Positions 53,347-62,490 of a DNA stretch of 64,000 nucleotides are shown here, piece by piece (within the stretch, counting starts at the first letter, position 1; the number at the start of each line of letters is the position of its first letter). Under the pieces are notes generated by a model. It searched no databases and was not told the DNA's origin. It saw only the letters and a program-made list of their open reading frames with translations. Source of the DNA: Enterococcus asini ATCC 700915 (GTDB taxonomy: Bacteria > Bacillota > Bacilli > Lactobacillales > Enterococcaceae); the NCBI RefSeq assembly GCF_000407365.1, contig NZ_ASVU01000001.1:1149501-1213500 (forward strand). Reading direction: 5' to 3'. A program made the position numbers and the translations under genes.

Positions 53347-53390
53347 AAAAAGTGATTAAGCTCGAAATCGGGCTCAATCACTTTTTATTT
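53347..53390. terminator. Bidirectional terminator
   Basis: Stem AAAAAGTGATT-AGC / GCT-AATCACTTTTT (one mismatch) between convergent genes. Confidence 0.88.
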
Positions 53391-53396
53391 TGCTAG

Positions 53397-54346
53397 TTAC
53401 TTGCCTTCCAATACTTTATGGAGGCTTTCATTGATGATCGCTGCATCTTCGGGATGTTCCATTTGTAAACGATTGGCTTCAAAGATGGCGGCAGAATGAG
53501 ACGTTTGGACGGATTGCTTCACTGCATCATCCTCGATGGAGACGATGTAATCATGTTGCCGTTGCCATGCAGCAAGGATCGAATCGTAGTAAGTATCGCT
53601 GTCGACTTCACTTTCGGCAGGAGTAGTAGGCTCCTCAGCCGTGGAATCTTCTTGGAGGTATTCCACTAGATTAGTGGTATCAAGCGCTGTACCGGCTGTA
53701 TTTTCAGCGAAATTCCGAGTTGCTAGAGAAATCGTTCCTTGATTATTGTAGAAGAGAAAGTAGGTGTCGCCAACGATTTGCATGGGATCGGAACTATCCT
53801 CAGGTGTGGCTACTTTTATGACCGTGTTTACTTTTACTTCCCGATTTTTGCCAGCGTCATTTGTGACGGTAATTGTTTTGGTGGGTTCCTCTGCTAAGGA
53901 CACAGGATAAAAAAACTCGTCTCCCCCGGTAGTAGTGATGTACAGGCCGTTGCCGGTGTTGTTTAAATCTTTGGTGTTTAGCAGGATGGTCGTAGGTTGA
54001 TCTTTTTGTTTCGATTCAAACTCGAGGTGATGAATCGTTTGTTTGCTGCCGTCTTGTAAGGTCAATTCTTGTGTGAAATCATCTAAATTCACGGCGTAAG
54101 AAACTGACTCATCCTGTGTATCGCTGCTTGTTTGTTGAGAAGAGGATTGAACAGTGCCGTTTGTTGAGATGAGGAGGACTGCGCAACGCTCATTTGTTGA
54201 GATGAGGAGGACTGAACGACCGTGGTCGAAGTTGCTGTTGTTTCAGAGGATTTATCGGTTGAACTGGAATCGGCTTTACTTTGTGAACAAGCAGCTAATG
54301 CGAGGACGCTAAATAACAATACAGATACTTTTTTCATTAATCTCAC
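53397..54346 (-). pseudogene. Frameshifted lipoprotein gene (signal and Ser-Gln repeats in one frame, main domain in another)
   Basis: The 5' part (54089-54346) encodes a lipoprotein signal (KVSVLLFSVLALAACSQSK) and Ser/Gln-rich repeats (QSSSSQQ twice), then goes into an unrelated frame and stops. The other frame reads VQSSSQQTSSDTQDESVSYAV before NLDDFTQELTLQDG and the rest of a 231-residue domain (53397-54092). Thus one net base is missing or added near 54150-54180, next to two 21-base direct repeats (CAGTCCTCCTCATCTCAACAA). The main domain alone would lack a signal and has no good start. The domain family is not recognised. Confidence 0.75.
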
Positions 54347-54525
54347 GCTCCTAATTATATAGATAATAACATATAGAGGAGGTGGTTAATAGAGCGTGGC
54401 GCAGTATAAAATATTTTCATAAATGGATAGTATTTTGTGTTAGGTAGAAATGGAAAAAGCGGGTTTTGAAAAGTGGAAGATAAAAAGTAACTTCCTCTCA
54501 AAAGAGATGCTTTTCCCAAAATACC

Positions 54526-54563
54526 CAAAAGCCCCTTCCATGTTTTCCATGGAGGGGGCTTCT
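54526..54563 (-). terminator. Intrinsic terminator of the transcript from 57.7 kb
   Basis: Stem AAAAGCCCCTTCCATG / CATGGAGGGGGCTT, one G-U mismatch, active on the minus strand, just after the endonuclease/phosphatase-family gene. Confidence 0.85.
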
Positions 54564-54574
54564 GCTACTTTTTT

Positions 54575-55399
54575 TTATTCCTCACCCGTCACCAAAATTC
54601 CAAAGTGATCGCTGATTTTCGGACTGTGATGGTCGTCGAATACGATTTGGTAATGGGTTATTGGTAAGTTGCGGACAAAGACATAGTCGATGCGCATAGG
54701 TTCGGTGGCTTCTTCCCAACCGGCGATTTTAGCCGGAATGGTAAAGGAACCTTGGCGTTCGCGGGCGATTTGATAGCTGTCTTGGAGCTGCAAGGGACTC
54801 TGCATGACCAAGTCATAGCCACCGGCGGTAATGTGAGCGGGATTGTTGAAATCGCCTAGTAAAGCGATAGGTAGCTGACTATCTGCTAGCACTTCTTCTA
54901 GGCGTTGCCATTCATAGGCAAAACCGCTCGTAGCGCCTTCCCACCAAGAGAGGTGAAGGCTAGCGGCCAGGATGTTTGTCCCGGCGACTGTGGTTTGGGC
55001 TAGTAGACCGTAGCGCGTGTGGTAGTCGGTGGGGTCCGTGGTTTCCGAAAGCAGGTGAGCGCTAGGTGTCAGCGGTTCCTTACTCAAAAGTGCGACGCCT
55101 TCTTGGAAGCGGTCGTAGCCGATGTGGTTGTAGGCCCAGCTCCAATAATAGGCACAACCCAACGCTTGCAAGCGTTGGGTTAGGCGATAGGCAAAGTTGT
55201 CGATTTGAATCGGTGTTTGATCGGCAATCGGCGTAAAGTAAGCGTCGGTGTCGGCCAAAGGGGAGGTCAGACCTTGGTTGACCTCTTGCAAGGCTACTAG
55301 ATCGCAGTCTGCTTCCTGAATCAAGCGCGCTAGCTCGTTGATTTGAGCCTCGTCTTTGTCTTCCAACCAACTATGGGTGTTTAAGGTCAGTAGTTTCAT
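54575..55399 (-). CDS. Endonuclease/exonuclease/phosphatase-family protein
   Basis: A 274-residue member of the EEP fold. MKLLTLNTHSWLED, DLVALQEVNQ (catalytic Glu), AASLHLSWWEG, ALLGDFNNPAH and RIDYVFVRNLPI, then DHHSPKISDHFGI (catalytic His) mark the metal-dependent phosphoesterase site. The substrate is unknown: nucleic acid, sphingomyelin-like or phosphoinositide-type. ATG 55399 has AAGGAGG at a good distance. It lies 15 bases downstream of the PTS gene stop and is probably co-transcribed with it. Confidence 0.88.
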   Translation of the reverse strand: MKLLTLNTHSWLEDKDEAQINELARLIQEADCDLVALQEVNQGLTSPLADTDAYFTPIADQTPIQIDNFAYRLTQRLQALGCAYYWSWAYNHIGYDRFQEGVALLSKEPLTPSAHLLSETTDPTDYHTRYGLLAQTTVAGTNILAASLHLSWWEGATSGFAYEWQRLEEVLADSQLPIALLGDFNNPAHITAGGYDLVMQSPLQLQDSYQIARERQGSFTIPAKIAGWEEATEPMRIDYVFVRNLPITHYQIVFDDHHSPKISDHFGILVTGEE

Positions 55400-55414
55400 G
55401 GGTGGCAAGCCTCC

Positions 55415-57601
55415 TTAGTAATCGATACTGCCGATGGCTTCCCCGTAAGAAACGGTGCCGGTTTTGTCAAAGTGATAGTCTTTAATGGCCTCGCCGTTTG
55501 TGAAGACCACGATCATGGTGGTTAATTTCCCGGCGGCGGTAATTTTTTCCAGATCCGCTTTGGCTAGTTTGGCGCCGGCTTTCACCTGGTCGCCTTCTTT
55601 TACAAAGAGGGTAAAGGCGTCTCCTCCAAGGGCAACGGTATCGATCCCCATGTGCACGAGGACTTCGATGCCTGCTGCCGTCTTCAGGCCAATGGCGTGT
55701 TTCGTCGGGAAGACGGAAACCACGGTACCGCTGACGGGACTGACGATTTCTTCGTTTTCAGGAATCACGGCGAATCCTTCTCCCATCATCTTTTGGGAGA
55801 ATACATCGTCTTCCACTTGGTCAATGGCAATCAAAGTACCATTTGCCGGAGCGACAATCGTTTCGCTTTGACCTTTAAAGTGGGTTTCCCCTTTTGGCGC
55901 TGGGGTGGTGCTGTCCGCAAAATCAATCACCGGAATTTCCGCACCGGAGTCGAGTAAGTCTTGGATATCGGATTTCAAGATGTCGGCTTTGGGCCCATAG
56001 ACTGCTTGAACCCCGGTATCTTTGACCAACAAGCCTAGAGCACCGGCTTTTTTCCATTGTTCTTCGTTGCCGACGATTTCTTTGTCTTTGACGGAAACAC
56101 GGAGGCGGGTCATGCAGGCGTCCACGTCGGTGATGTTTTTGGCACCACCTAAAAGGTTGACGATTTGAACGATTTGGGAATTGGCATCCGCCGTACCCGT
56201 AGTACCAGCTGCCTCAGGAGTATCGTCGTTGTCCACTTCGTAGTTGCCGTTGCGTCCTGGTGTAGCAAAGTTGAATTTCTTAATCAAGAAGTTTGCCAAG
56301 AAGTACGTGAAGACTCCAAAGGCGATAGTCACAAGGACAAAGTTCAGTAAATCATTACCCAGGCCGGCTTTTAGTGCCATAGGAACCCGGGTCAAAAGCT
56401 CGATGTTCCCGAAAGAGTGCACGCGCAAGTTAATAATATCGGCCATGGCAAAGGCTGCCCCTTGAATCACGGCATAGACTGCGTAAAGCGGTGTTGCGAC
56501 AAACATAAACATGAATTCCAAAGGTTCTGTTACCCCGGTTAAGAAAACGGCAGCCGCAGCAGAGACAAACATGGATTTGTATTTGTGGCGTTTGTCAGGG
56601 TCAACATTGCGGTACATGGCTACGGTTAAGCCCATTAAAATCCCGGAGGAACCAATCATTTGGCCGACTTTAAAGCGAGCAGGGGTGAAGCCGTTTAAGA
56701 CTTCGGTGTATTGGCTCATGTCGCCGGCGCCTTTTAAGTTTACCAGGTCGGTGGCCCATGCTAACCACAATGGGTCTTGCCCGAAAACTTGTGAGCCGGC
56801 TTGGGCGCCAGTCAAGATTTCGTAAGTGCCGCCTAATGCGGTGTAGTTCATCGGAATCGTCAGCATGTGGTGCAAGCCAAATGGCAAGAGCAACCGTTCC
56901 AAAGTCCCGTACAAGAATGGGGCCAAAATCGGTGCGGTGTCTTGTGAATTGGCAATCCAAATCCCGAAATTGTTGATCCCGGTTTGGATAATCGGCCAGA
57001 AGATTGCGAGAATCAAGGACACGATGATGGAGCGAAAGATGACCACGAAAGGCACAAAGCGTTTGCCGTTAAAGAAGGTCAAGACATCTGGGAGTTTCCG
57101 GAAATTGTAGTATTTGTTGTAAGCTGTGGCGCCCACAAAACCGGCGATGATCCCCACGAAGACCCCCATATTTAAAGCAGGTGCTTCCAAGACACTAGTA
57201 AAATAGCCGTTTACGGCGATTTCTTGCCCGAATAAGGTGTGCGTCACGGCCTCAGGATCGGCCAACATGGCAGAAGTCACGCCGAAAATCGCCCCGGTAA
57301 TCCGGTTTAACAAGATGAAGGACAATCCGGCAGCGAAGGCCCCGCCAGCCCGTTCCTTGGCCCAGCTACCCCCGATGGCTAATGCAAATAATAAGTGCAG
57401 ATTGCCGATAACGGCCCAACCAATCTGTTCTACGACGCCCCCGGTAGTAGCGAGCCAGGCCCATTGGTCATTGATCAGGGGGATAGTTTTCCCGATACTG
57501 ATCATCAAACCCGCCGCGGGCATCACGGCGATAACCACCATTAAGGCTTTCCCAAATTTTTGCCAAAATGCAAAACTGAAAATCTTTTTGAACTCTTTCA
57601 T
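55415..57601 (-). CDS. PTS EIICBA, glucose/maltose class
   Basis: A 728-residue fused PTS permease. EIIC (1-440) has WQKFGKALMVVIAVMPAAGLM, GTLERLLLPFGLHHML and GVTEPLEFMFMFVATPLYAVYA. EIIB (about 480-555) has phospho-Cys in ITDVDACMTRLRV. EIIA (about 575-728) has VVSVFPTKHAIGLKTAAGIEVLVHMGIDTV with the phospho-His pair. The family covers glucose (PtsG) and maltose (MalT) carriers of lactic bacteria. MalR-like boxes at the promoter tilt the reading to maltose/glucose. It starts at ATG 57601. Confidence 0.92.
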   Translation of the reverse strand: MKEFKKIFSFAFWQKFGKALMVVIAVMPAAGLMISIGKTIPLINDQWAWLATTGGVVEQIGWAVIGNLHLLFALAIGGSWAKERAGGAFAAGLSFILLNRITGAIFGVTSAMLADPEAVTHTLFGQEIAVNGYFTSVLEAPALNMGVFVGIIAGFVGATAYNKYYNFRKLPDVLTFFNGKRFVPFVVIFRSIIVSLILAIFWPIIQTGINNFGIWIANSQDTAPILAPFLYGTLERLLLPFGLHHMLTIPMNYTALGGTYEILTGAQAGSQVFGQDPLWLAWATDLVNLKGAGDMSQYTEVLNGFTPARFKVGQMIGSSGILMGLTVAMYRNVDPDKRHKYKSMFVSAAAAVFLTGVTEPLEFMFMFVATPLYAVYAVIQGAAFAMADIINLRVHSFGNIELLTRVPMALKAGLGNDLLNFVLVTIAFGVFTYFLANFLIKKFNFATPGRNGNYEVDNDDTPEAAGTTGTADANSQIVQIVNLLGGAKNITDVDACMTRLRVSVKDKEIVGNEEQWKKAGALGLLVKDTGVQAVYGPKADILKSDIQDLLDSGAEIPVIDFADSTTPAPKGETHFKGQSETIVAPANGTLIAIDQVEDDVFSQKMMGEGFAVIPENEEIVSPVSGTVVSVFPTKHAIGLKTAAGIEVLVHMGIDTVALGGDAFTLFVKEGDQVKAGAKLAKADLEKITAAGKLTTMIVVFTNGEAIKDYHFDKTGTVSYGEAIGSIDY

Positions 57602-57626
57602 AGTACCTCTCCTTCATTTAAACCTG

Positions 57627-57640
57627 TGCAATCGGTTTCG
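57627..57640. promoter_or_regulatory. LacI/MalR-type operator, proximal
   Basis: TGCAATCGGTTTCG lies just downstream of the promoter, one of two similar boxes. It is also near the CcpA cre pattern but ends in CG rather than CA. Confidence 0.55.
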
Positions 57641-57648
57641 TTAAATGT

Positions 57649-57677
57649 ATTATAGCCGGGGTATGGTGATTTGTAAA
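57649..57677 (-). promoter_or_regulatory. Promoter of the PTS gene
   Basis: On the minus strand TTTACA-17-TATAAT, 48 bases before the PTS start, between two LacI-family boxes. Confidence 0.8.
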
Positions 57678-57749
57678 CTGTTTCAATTGAATTTATGAAA
57701 TAAGTGTGAATAATCGTTCGGTTCTTTGACTGATAAAAGCAGATGAAAG

Positions 57750-57763
57750 TGCAAACGGTTGCG
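57750..57763. promoter_or_regulatory. LacI/MalR-type operator, distal
   Basis: TGCAAACGGTTGCG contains the palindrome GCAAACGGTTGC, close to the MalR box GCAAACGTTTGC. It lies 73 bases upstream of the -35 element. Confidence 0.6.
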
Positions 57764-57851
57764 TTATAAACTGAAATGATTTGCCGCGGATTTTAAGCTG
57801 AAGGGGCTTGCCAATTATGGTAAGATAAAGACAATAGAAGGAGGCGTTAAC

Positions 57852-58343
57852 ATGTCGGAATTAACCGAGTCGATTCAGGCTTTGAGTACTTCCCAAGCCT
57901 TATTGAAAGAATTTGCCAAGAATATGGAAAAAGATCGCACCTTTGGTAAGGAAGCGTATCAAGAAAAAATCAACGATATCCGGGATTACGCCAATGGTTT
58001 GGCCATTGTGACCTATTTGGTACCGGCGCAAAATCAAACGGTTTTTGGGGATGTCAGTTTGCAAGAAATCTTGCGCACCCAGCTGGGCCAGATTCAAAAC
58101 GTGATTCATGCGTTGCGCACCCCAGAAGGCGCCAGTGAGGCGGAAGCGACCTATGATTTGAAGGAAAGCGATGTGCGACGGATGGTTTCTAGTCTGCAAG
58201 GAATGATCGAGATGAACAACCTTATGCGCAAGGAAGAAGATGTAGTCTTTTCTGCCAAAAAAGTAGAAGCGGCACAACTTAAAGAAAAGCCAGCCGCTAC
58301 TAGTGAAAAGAAAGGCTTCTTCCAGAAATTGTTTGGGAAATAA
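57852..58343 (+). CDS. Unknown helical cytosolic protein
   Basis: A 163-residue, mostly helical protein (MSELTESIQALSTSQALLKEF...) without membrane segment. The C-terminus is Lys-rich, ending KKGFFQKLFGK, a short amphipathic tail that may bind membranes or partners. I do not recognise the family. It has its own GGAGG site and is followed by a terminator. Confidence 0.65.
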   Translation: MSELTESIQALSTSQALLKEFAKNMEKDRTFGKEAYQEKINDIRDYANGLAIVTYLVPAQNQTVFGDVSLQEILRTQLGQIQNVIHALRTPEGASEAEATYDLKESDVRRMVSSLQGMIEMNNLMRKEEDVVFSAKKVEAAQLKEKPAATSEKKGFFQKLFGK

Positions 58344-58423
58344 TTTGGATTGGTAGGGATTCAGGCTAAAGTCGAGAGACTCACTAGTTTGGTACAATAA
58401 ACTGGTTTTAAAACGATAGAAGT

Positions 58424-58467
58424 AGAGCTATGACACTGATTGACGCGTCGTAGCTCTCCTTTTTTTG
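58424..58467 (+). terminator. Intrinsic terminator
   Basis: Stem AGAGCTA-GA / TC-TAGCTCT followed by seven T. Confidence 0.85.
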
Positions 58468-58572
58468 TGGGATACATAGGAAGCACTGAAGTTTGCGCTA
58501 TTTGCACAATGATTTACTAGTAATAAAAGATATACTATAATAATGTATATCCAAAGAGAGGATGTAGTTACA

Positions 58573-58814
58573 ATGAATGATGTAGATATTAAAAAGTATA
58601 AAGTTCGCAAATCTGGAAACAGTGATGTGACCACCATTCCTGTCGAAGTGAAAGAGAAGTTAAATCTAAAAACTGGTGAATCTATCCGATATATTTTTGA
58701 AACCGATGGCTCTGTAAAAATCGTAAAAGCGGAAGAAGAAGTTGATGTGGATTCAATCGTAGACGCAGTCATGAGCCAATATGAACAAGCCATTAAGGAT
58801 TTGGTTGATCTATG
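58573..58814 (+). CDS. AbrB/MazE-type antitoxin
   Basis: An 80-residue protein. Residues 9-50 (YKVRKSGNSDVTTIPVEVKEKLNLKTGESIRY) form a SpoVT/AbrB swapped-hairpin DNA-binding domain as in MazE. The C-terminal helix (DVDSIVDAVMSQYEQAIKDLVDL) would bind and block the toxin. ATG 58573 has AGAGAGGAT upstream. Its stop overlaps the toxin start by four bases (ATGA), the classic coupling in toxin-antitoxin operons. The partner is a Doc/Fic protein rather than MazF. Confidence 0.88.
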
Positions 58815-59231
58815 AAGTATTTGACTGTAAAAGACATCATAAAAATCAATGCAAAGTTGATTACCACCGTTTCTTCAGGGGAATTAATCGGGTTAAAGGA
58901 TGCGGCAGCCTTAGACATGGCCGTAAATCAACCACAGCAAGAGGTTTTCGGTGAAGAATTGTATCCGACAATCTATGATAAAGCTTCTATCTTAGCAATC
59001 AATCTGGCTAAGAGACACCCCTTCCAAAATGGCAACAAGCGCACTGCTTTAGTTTCGATGATTACTTTTTTGATGATGAATGGTTATACTACTTCCTTTA
59101 CACAAGAAGAGGCAGTCCAATTCATTTTAAACATTACAACAAGCAATCAAGAGTTTGATTTGATGAAGGAAGAAGTAGCGCACTTTTTAGAAACATCAGG
59201 AAAGGTGACAAAATTGAGCCTCGATAAGTAG
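58812..59231 (+). CDS. doc: Doc/Fic-family death-on-curing toxin
   Basis: A 139-residue Fic-domain toxin. The Fic motif HPFQNGNKRTAL (about residue 66) has the catalytic His and the NKR that bind the nucleotide phosphate. The length and the N-terminal TVKDIIKINAKLITTVSSG fit Doc, which phosphorylates EF-Tu in phage P1. A Phd antitoxin is usual; here an AbrB-type gene precedes it with overlap. The pair is followed by a strong terminator, so it forms its own unit. Confidence 0.9.
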   Translation: MKYLTVKDIIKINAKLITTVSSGELIGLKDAAALDMAVNQPQQEVFGEELYPTIYDKASILAINLAKRHPFQNGNKRTALVSMITFLMMNGYTTSFTQEEAVQFILNITTSNQEFDLMKEEVAHFLETSGKVTKLSLDK

Positions 59232-59270
59232 AAGGGCTACTGACTGCTACGAAGGCCGCTAGCTGAACAA

Positions 59271-59304
59271 ATAACCCCCAACCAGATTCTGGTTGGGGGT
59301 TATT
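59271..59304. terminator. Bidirectional terminator
   Basis: A 15-base stem ATAACCCCCAACCAG / CTGGTTGGGGGTTAT between the toxin gene and the convergent fni gene. Confidence 0.92.
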
Positions 59305-59332
59305 TGTTATCCTTAGGTTTTGCACATTGTCC

Positions 59333-60373
59333 TTAGCGCAAACTATATTTCTTAATATCGATTTCCCGATTGAAGCACCATTCCAAAAGACTGCCGGAGA
59401 AAGTCACAGGGACTTCTCGCAGGTCTTTTAAGTTCCGTTGGCCGGTTAAGGTCATCAAAAGGCGCAGTTCTTTTGACCAGTCTTCCACTAGGCGAATGCC
59501 GGCTTCAGGGCCGCCGTTGATCACCGTGTGGAGCATCTTACCCGAAACCCCACAGCTACGAGCACCGAGCACCAATGCTTTGTAGATATCATAGGCGTTT
59601 TGGATGCCCCCAGAAGCGATCAAATCAAAAATTTGTGGCACTTCCAATGCTTCCAACAAGGCTTCTGGGGTGCTTTGACCGAAATTGGTTAAGTAGGCCA
59701 GTTCTTGTTGGGGCCGGCGAGCGTTTTCGATACGGGTGAAGCTGGTGCCCCCACGGCCGCTGATGTCAATGGCGGTGACGCCACAGTCCACCAGTTGTTG
59801 AACCATTTTGCGAGACATCCCGAAGCCGACTTCTTTGACGATTACCGGCACGGGTAAATGGCGGACGATGGTTTCGATTTTGGCTAGCCATTGGGAAAAA
59901 TCCCGATCCCCTTCAGGCATGACCAACTCTTGGGCCACGTTCACGTGGATTTGGAGTGCGTTGGCTTCTAAGAGGTCCACGGCACGTTGGGCTTGTTCTA
60001 AATTGGAGCCGGCGCCGATATTGCTGGCGATAAAGCCATTGGGATTGACTTGGCGCACCACGGTGAAGCTATCCGCCACGCTAGGATCTTTTAAAGCGGC
60101 ACTTACGGAACCCGTGGCCATCATCAAATCGCATTCTTTGGCGACTTCGGCTAGTTGCCGGTTGTATTCCTTGGTCTTTTCACTGCCCCCAGTCATGGCG
60201 TTGATGAAAAAGGGGAGAGGGAATTCTCGATCCAAAATTTCCGTGGTTAGGGAGGTCTCCGCCACGCTCATTTCCGGAAATGAATTGTGCACTAGGCGAA
60301 TCAGATCAAAGTCATTGCCGCTTTCCCGGTAGAAATCCATGGCCAAGGCCGCGTGTTCATCTTTTCGATTCAT
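59333..60373 (-). CDS. fni: Type 2 isopentenyl-diphosphate isomerase
   Basis: A 346-residue FMN/NADPH-dependent TIM-barrel enzyme that interconverts IPP and DMAPP, the last step of the operon's pathway. FPLPFFINAMTGGSEKT, MATGSVSAALKD, VNVAQELVMPEGDR (acid-base region), VIVKEVGFGMSRK, ISGRGGTSFTRIENAR and LIASGGIQNAYD are signature segments. It is the last gene of the mva operon on the minus strand, 32 bases behind mvaK2. Confidence 0.96.
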   Translation of the reverse strand: MNRKDEHAALAMDFYRESGNDFDLIRLVHNSFPEMSVAETSLTTEILDREFPLPFFINAMTGGSEKTKEYNRQLAEVAKECDLMMATGSVSAALKDPSVADSFTVVRQVNPNGFIASNIGAGSNLEQAQRAVDLLEANALQIHVNVAQELVMPEGDRDFSQWLAKIETIVRHLPVPVIVKEVGFGMSRKMVQQLVDCGVTAIDISGRGGTSFTRIENARRPQQELAYLTNFGQSTPEALLEALEVPQIFDLIASGGIQNAYDIYKALVLGARSCGVSGKMLHTVINGGPEAGIRLVEDWSKELRLLMTLTGQRNLKDLREVPVTFSGSLLEWCFNREIDIKKYSLR

Positions 60374-60405
60374 AAAAACCTCCGTGATTCCTTAGTGTGG
60401 GCGTG

Positions 60406-61479
60406 CTAATTAGGATAATGGTAAACGTGTAGTGGCAAAGGAGTGATTTCGGCTTTTTCCCAAGAACTCATTAAAGGTAGGATGCCGCTTTTTTGGTCCA
60501 CGATTACGATGCCGCAATCACCACCACCGGCTCCGGAAGACTTCGCCGCTCCTTGGAATTGTTCTGCTAAGTCGCACATTTTTTTCAAGGCGGGCGTTTC
60601 AATCATCACTCCGGTGACTTGGCTCAAACGATTTAATAAGCTCCGGTTTTTGGTAATCATTTCTTTAATCAAAGGGACGTTTTGCTCTTGGAAAGCTTGA
60701 ATCAAGGTCTCCACGCAGTCTTTGCTGTCCGCAAGAAATTGCTGGTAATCTCGTTCTTCGGTTTCCCGGGATTCGTGGACTTGATCCACCAAATCACTGG
60801 TGGAAGCCGGGCTGCCGGTCCAACCGATTAACAGGCGGACGTTTTTCGGCACGGTTAGCGGCTCGATCATCAAAGAAGGCCAAGGTGTGGCCAAAAGTTC
60901 CGTTAGACTCATGGTCTCCTGGGCATTTTTAACCCAGTCTGGTTCAAAGGTGGAAAAAGCAATCCAGCCCCCGAAACAGCTGGCGGCGATATCCCCACAA
61001 GAACCATTTCCTTGCACTTGCAAATGGGCCAAGGCCGAGAGTTTGAAGATGGTCATTTGATCCATTTCCAGCTGATAAAAGGCGTTTAGCGCTTTGACGG
61101 TAGCCACGGTAACGGCGCCACTGGAACCAAGACCGTACTTGCGCCCGGTGGAATTGTCCAATTCACTGGTTACTTTCAAGTCGTAAAAAGACAAAGTGCG
61201 CCCTTGTTCTTGGGCGTAGCTTTCCGTCAGGTGAATGGCGGCTAAAATATAATGGAAAGGATTGTCCCGCACATCTAGGACGAGCTGATTGTTTCGACGG
61301 GTCCAACGAATGGGTAGTTCACTGTATTGTTGTGATTGGATACTGCCGTTTTTCTTCGCGGTGGCAATGGTAATGGTGATAAACTGATCCACTGCCACGA
61401 TAATGGCGGGATGGCCGGCTTCGACTACGGCATATTCCCCGGCGATAAATAATTTTCCCGGGACGGATACTTCATACAT
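60406..61479 (-). CDS. mvaK2: Phosphomevalonate kinase
   Basis: A 357-residue GHMP kinase making mevalonate 5-diphosphate. VPGKLFIAGEYAVVEAGHPAI at the N-terminus, the ATP-binding GLGSSGAVTVATVKAL (about 108), SCFGGWIAF, and the C-terminal KSSGAGGGDCGIVIVD are the family motifs. The length is normal. It begins 36 bases after mvaD. Confidence 0.95.
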   Translation of the reverse strand: MYEVSVPGKLFIAGEYAVVEAGHPAIIVAVDQFITITIATAKKNGSIQSQQYSELPIRWTRRNNQLVLDVRDNPFHYILAAIHLTESYAQEQGRTLSFYDLKVTSELDNSTGRKYGLGSSGAVTVATVKALNAFYQLEMDQMTIFKLSALAHLQVQGNGSCGDIAASCFGGWIAFSTFEPDWVKNAQETMSLTELLATPWPSLMIEPLTVPKNVRLLIGWTGSPASTSDLVDQVHESRETEERDYQQFLADSKDCVETLIQAFQEQNVPLIKEMITKNRSLLNRLSQVTGVMIETPALKKMCDLAEQFQGAAKSSGAGGGDCGIVIVDQKSGILPLMSSWEKAEITPLPLHVYHYPN

Positions 61480-61515
61480 GAAATTTTGACTCCTTAAAAT
61501 TGGGTTTGGTTTTCT

Positions 61516-62490
61516 TTAAATCACAGTTGCGCCGTAACCAGCATGGGCTAGAATCAGGCGTTCTGGGGCAAAGTGTTGGCTTAAGGCTTGTTTCAGGGCG
61601 TCTTCGTCTTTTCTTTGGCAGAGGACTTTCACATTGGGACCAGCGTCCATGGTGAAGTAGCACTCTAAGCCGATTTGCCGCAGTTGGCGCACGAGATTCA
61701 TAGCTACCAAACTATCTGGGGACCAATAGGTAAAAGGCGGCACGGCGCCAAGGGTGGTGGCGTGCATCTTTAACCCATTGGCTTCGGTGACTTCCCCTAA
61801 AGCGGTGAAATCTTGGGTAGCAATGGCGCTTTTTGCGTGGGCCAAGTCGGTGGGCACACTGGCCAACCAGCCAGGATAAAAACTCGAGGTAGCCACGGTG
61901 CGCCGCATACCATCCCGGCTAGAGACGTCTTTTTGTTGGTCATTAATCAAAACAAAAAGCATGGCCAGATCTTGTTCCCAGTCATTTGAAGGGATTTGTT
62001 GGGCGAAGCTAGTTTCATCATCTTCCCCTTGTTCCCATTCCACAAAGCCGGGAAAAAGACTGCGACAAGCCGAACCGGAACCCCGACGTGCCAAACGAGA
62101 AAGGCCCCGATCGTCTAAGCCGAGGTTTAGCGCGGCATTGCTGGCCGTAGCCAAGGCTGCTAAACCACTGGCAGAAGAGGCCAGACCGGCTGCGGTGGGG
62201 ACAAAATTGCGACTTTCGACTACGGCACCCCAGTTGACTTGGGCTTTTTCTCTTGCTAAGTCCAGAAAGCGACTGATTTTTTTTGTCGCTTTTTCGTCTT
62301 GCACAACCCCGTCCAAGACAAAGTGGTCGGCGGTTTGATTAGGCTCAAAGGTGACACTGGTTTCCGTGTAGAAAGCATCCAGTGTCAATGAGAGACTGTT
62401 GTTCATAGGGAGGATTAATTCTTCATTTTTCTTGCCCCAATATTTGATTAAGGCGATATTGGTATACGCCCGGGCGCTTCCTTTATACAT
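61516..62490 (-). CDS. mvaD: Diphosphomevalonate decarboxylase
   Basis: A 324-residue GHMP-type enzyme that makes isopentenyl diphosphate with ATP. ARAYTNIALIKYWGKKNEELILP, the P-loop AAGLASSASGLAALA, GSGSACRSLFPGFVEW, DVSSRDGM and MDAGPNVKVLCQ are conserved. Its start overlaps the mvaK1 stop by eight bases, so translation is coupled. Confidence 0.96.
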   Translation of the reverse strand: MYKGSARAYTNIALIKYWGKKNEELILPMNNSLSLTLDAFYTETSVTFEPNQTADHFVLDGVVQDEKATKKISRFLDLAREKAQVNWGAVVESRNFVPTAAGLASSASGLAALATASNAALNLGLDDRGLSRLARRGSGSACRSLFPGFVEWEQGEDDETSFAQQIPSNDWEQDLAMLFVLINDQQKDVSSRDGMRRTVATSSFYPGWLASVPTDLAHAKSAIATQDFTALGEVTEANGLKMHATTLGAVPPFTYWSPDSLVAMNLVRQLRQIGLECYFTMDAGPNVKVLCQRKDEDALKQALSQHFAPERLILAHAGYGATVI

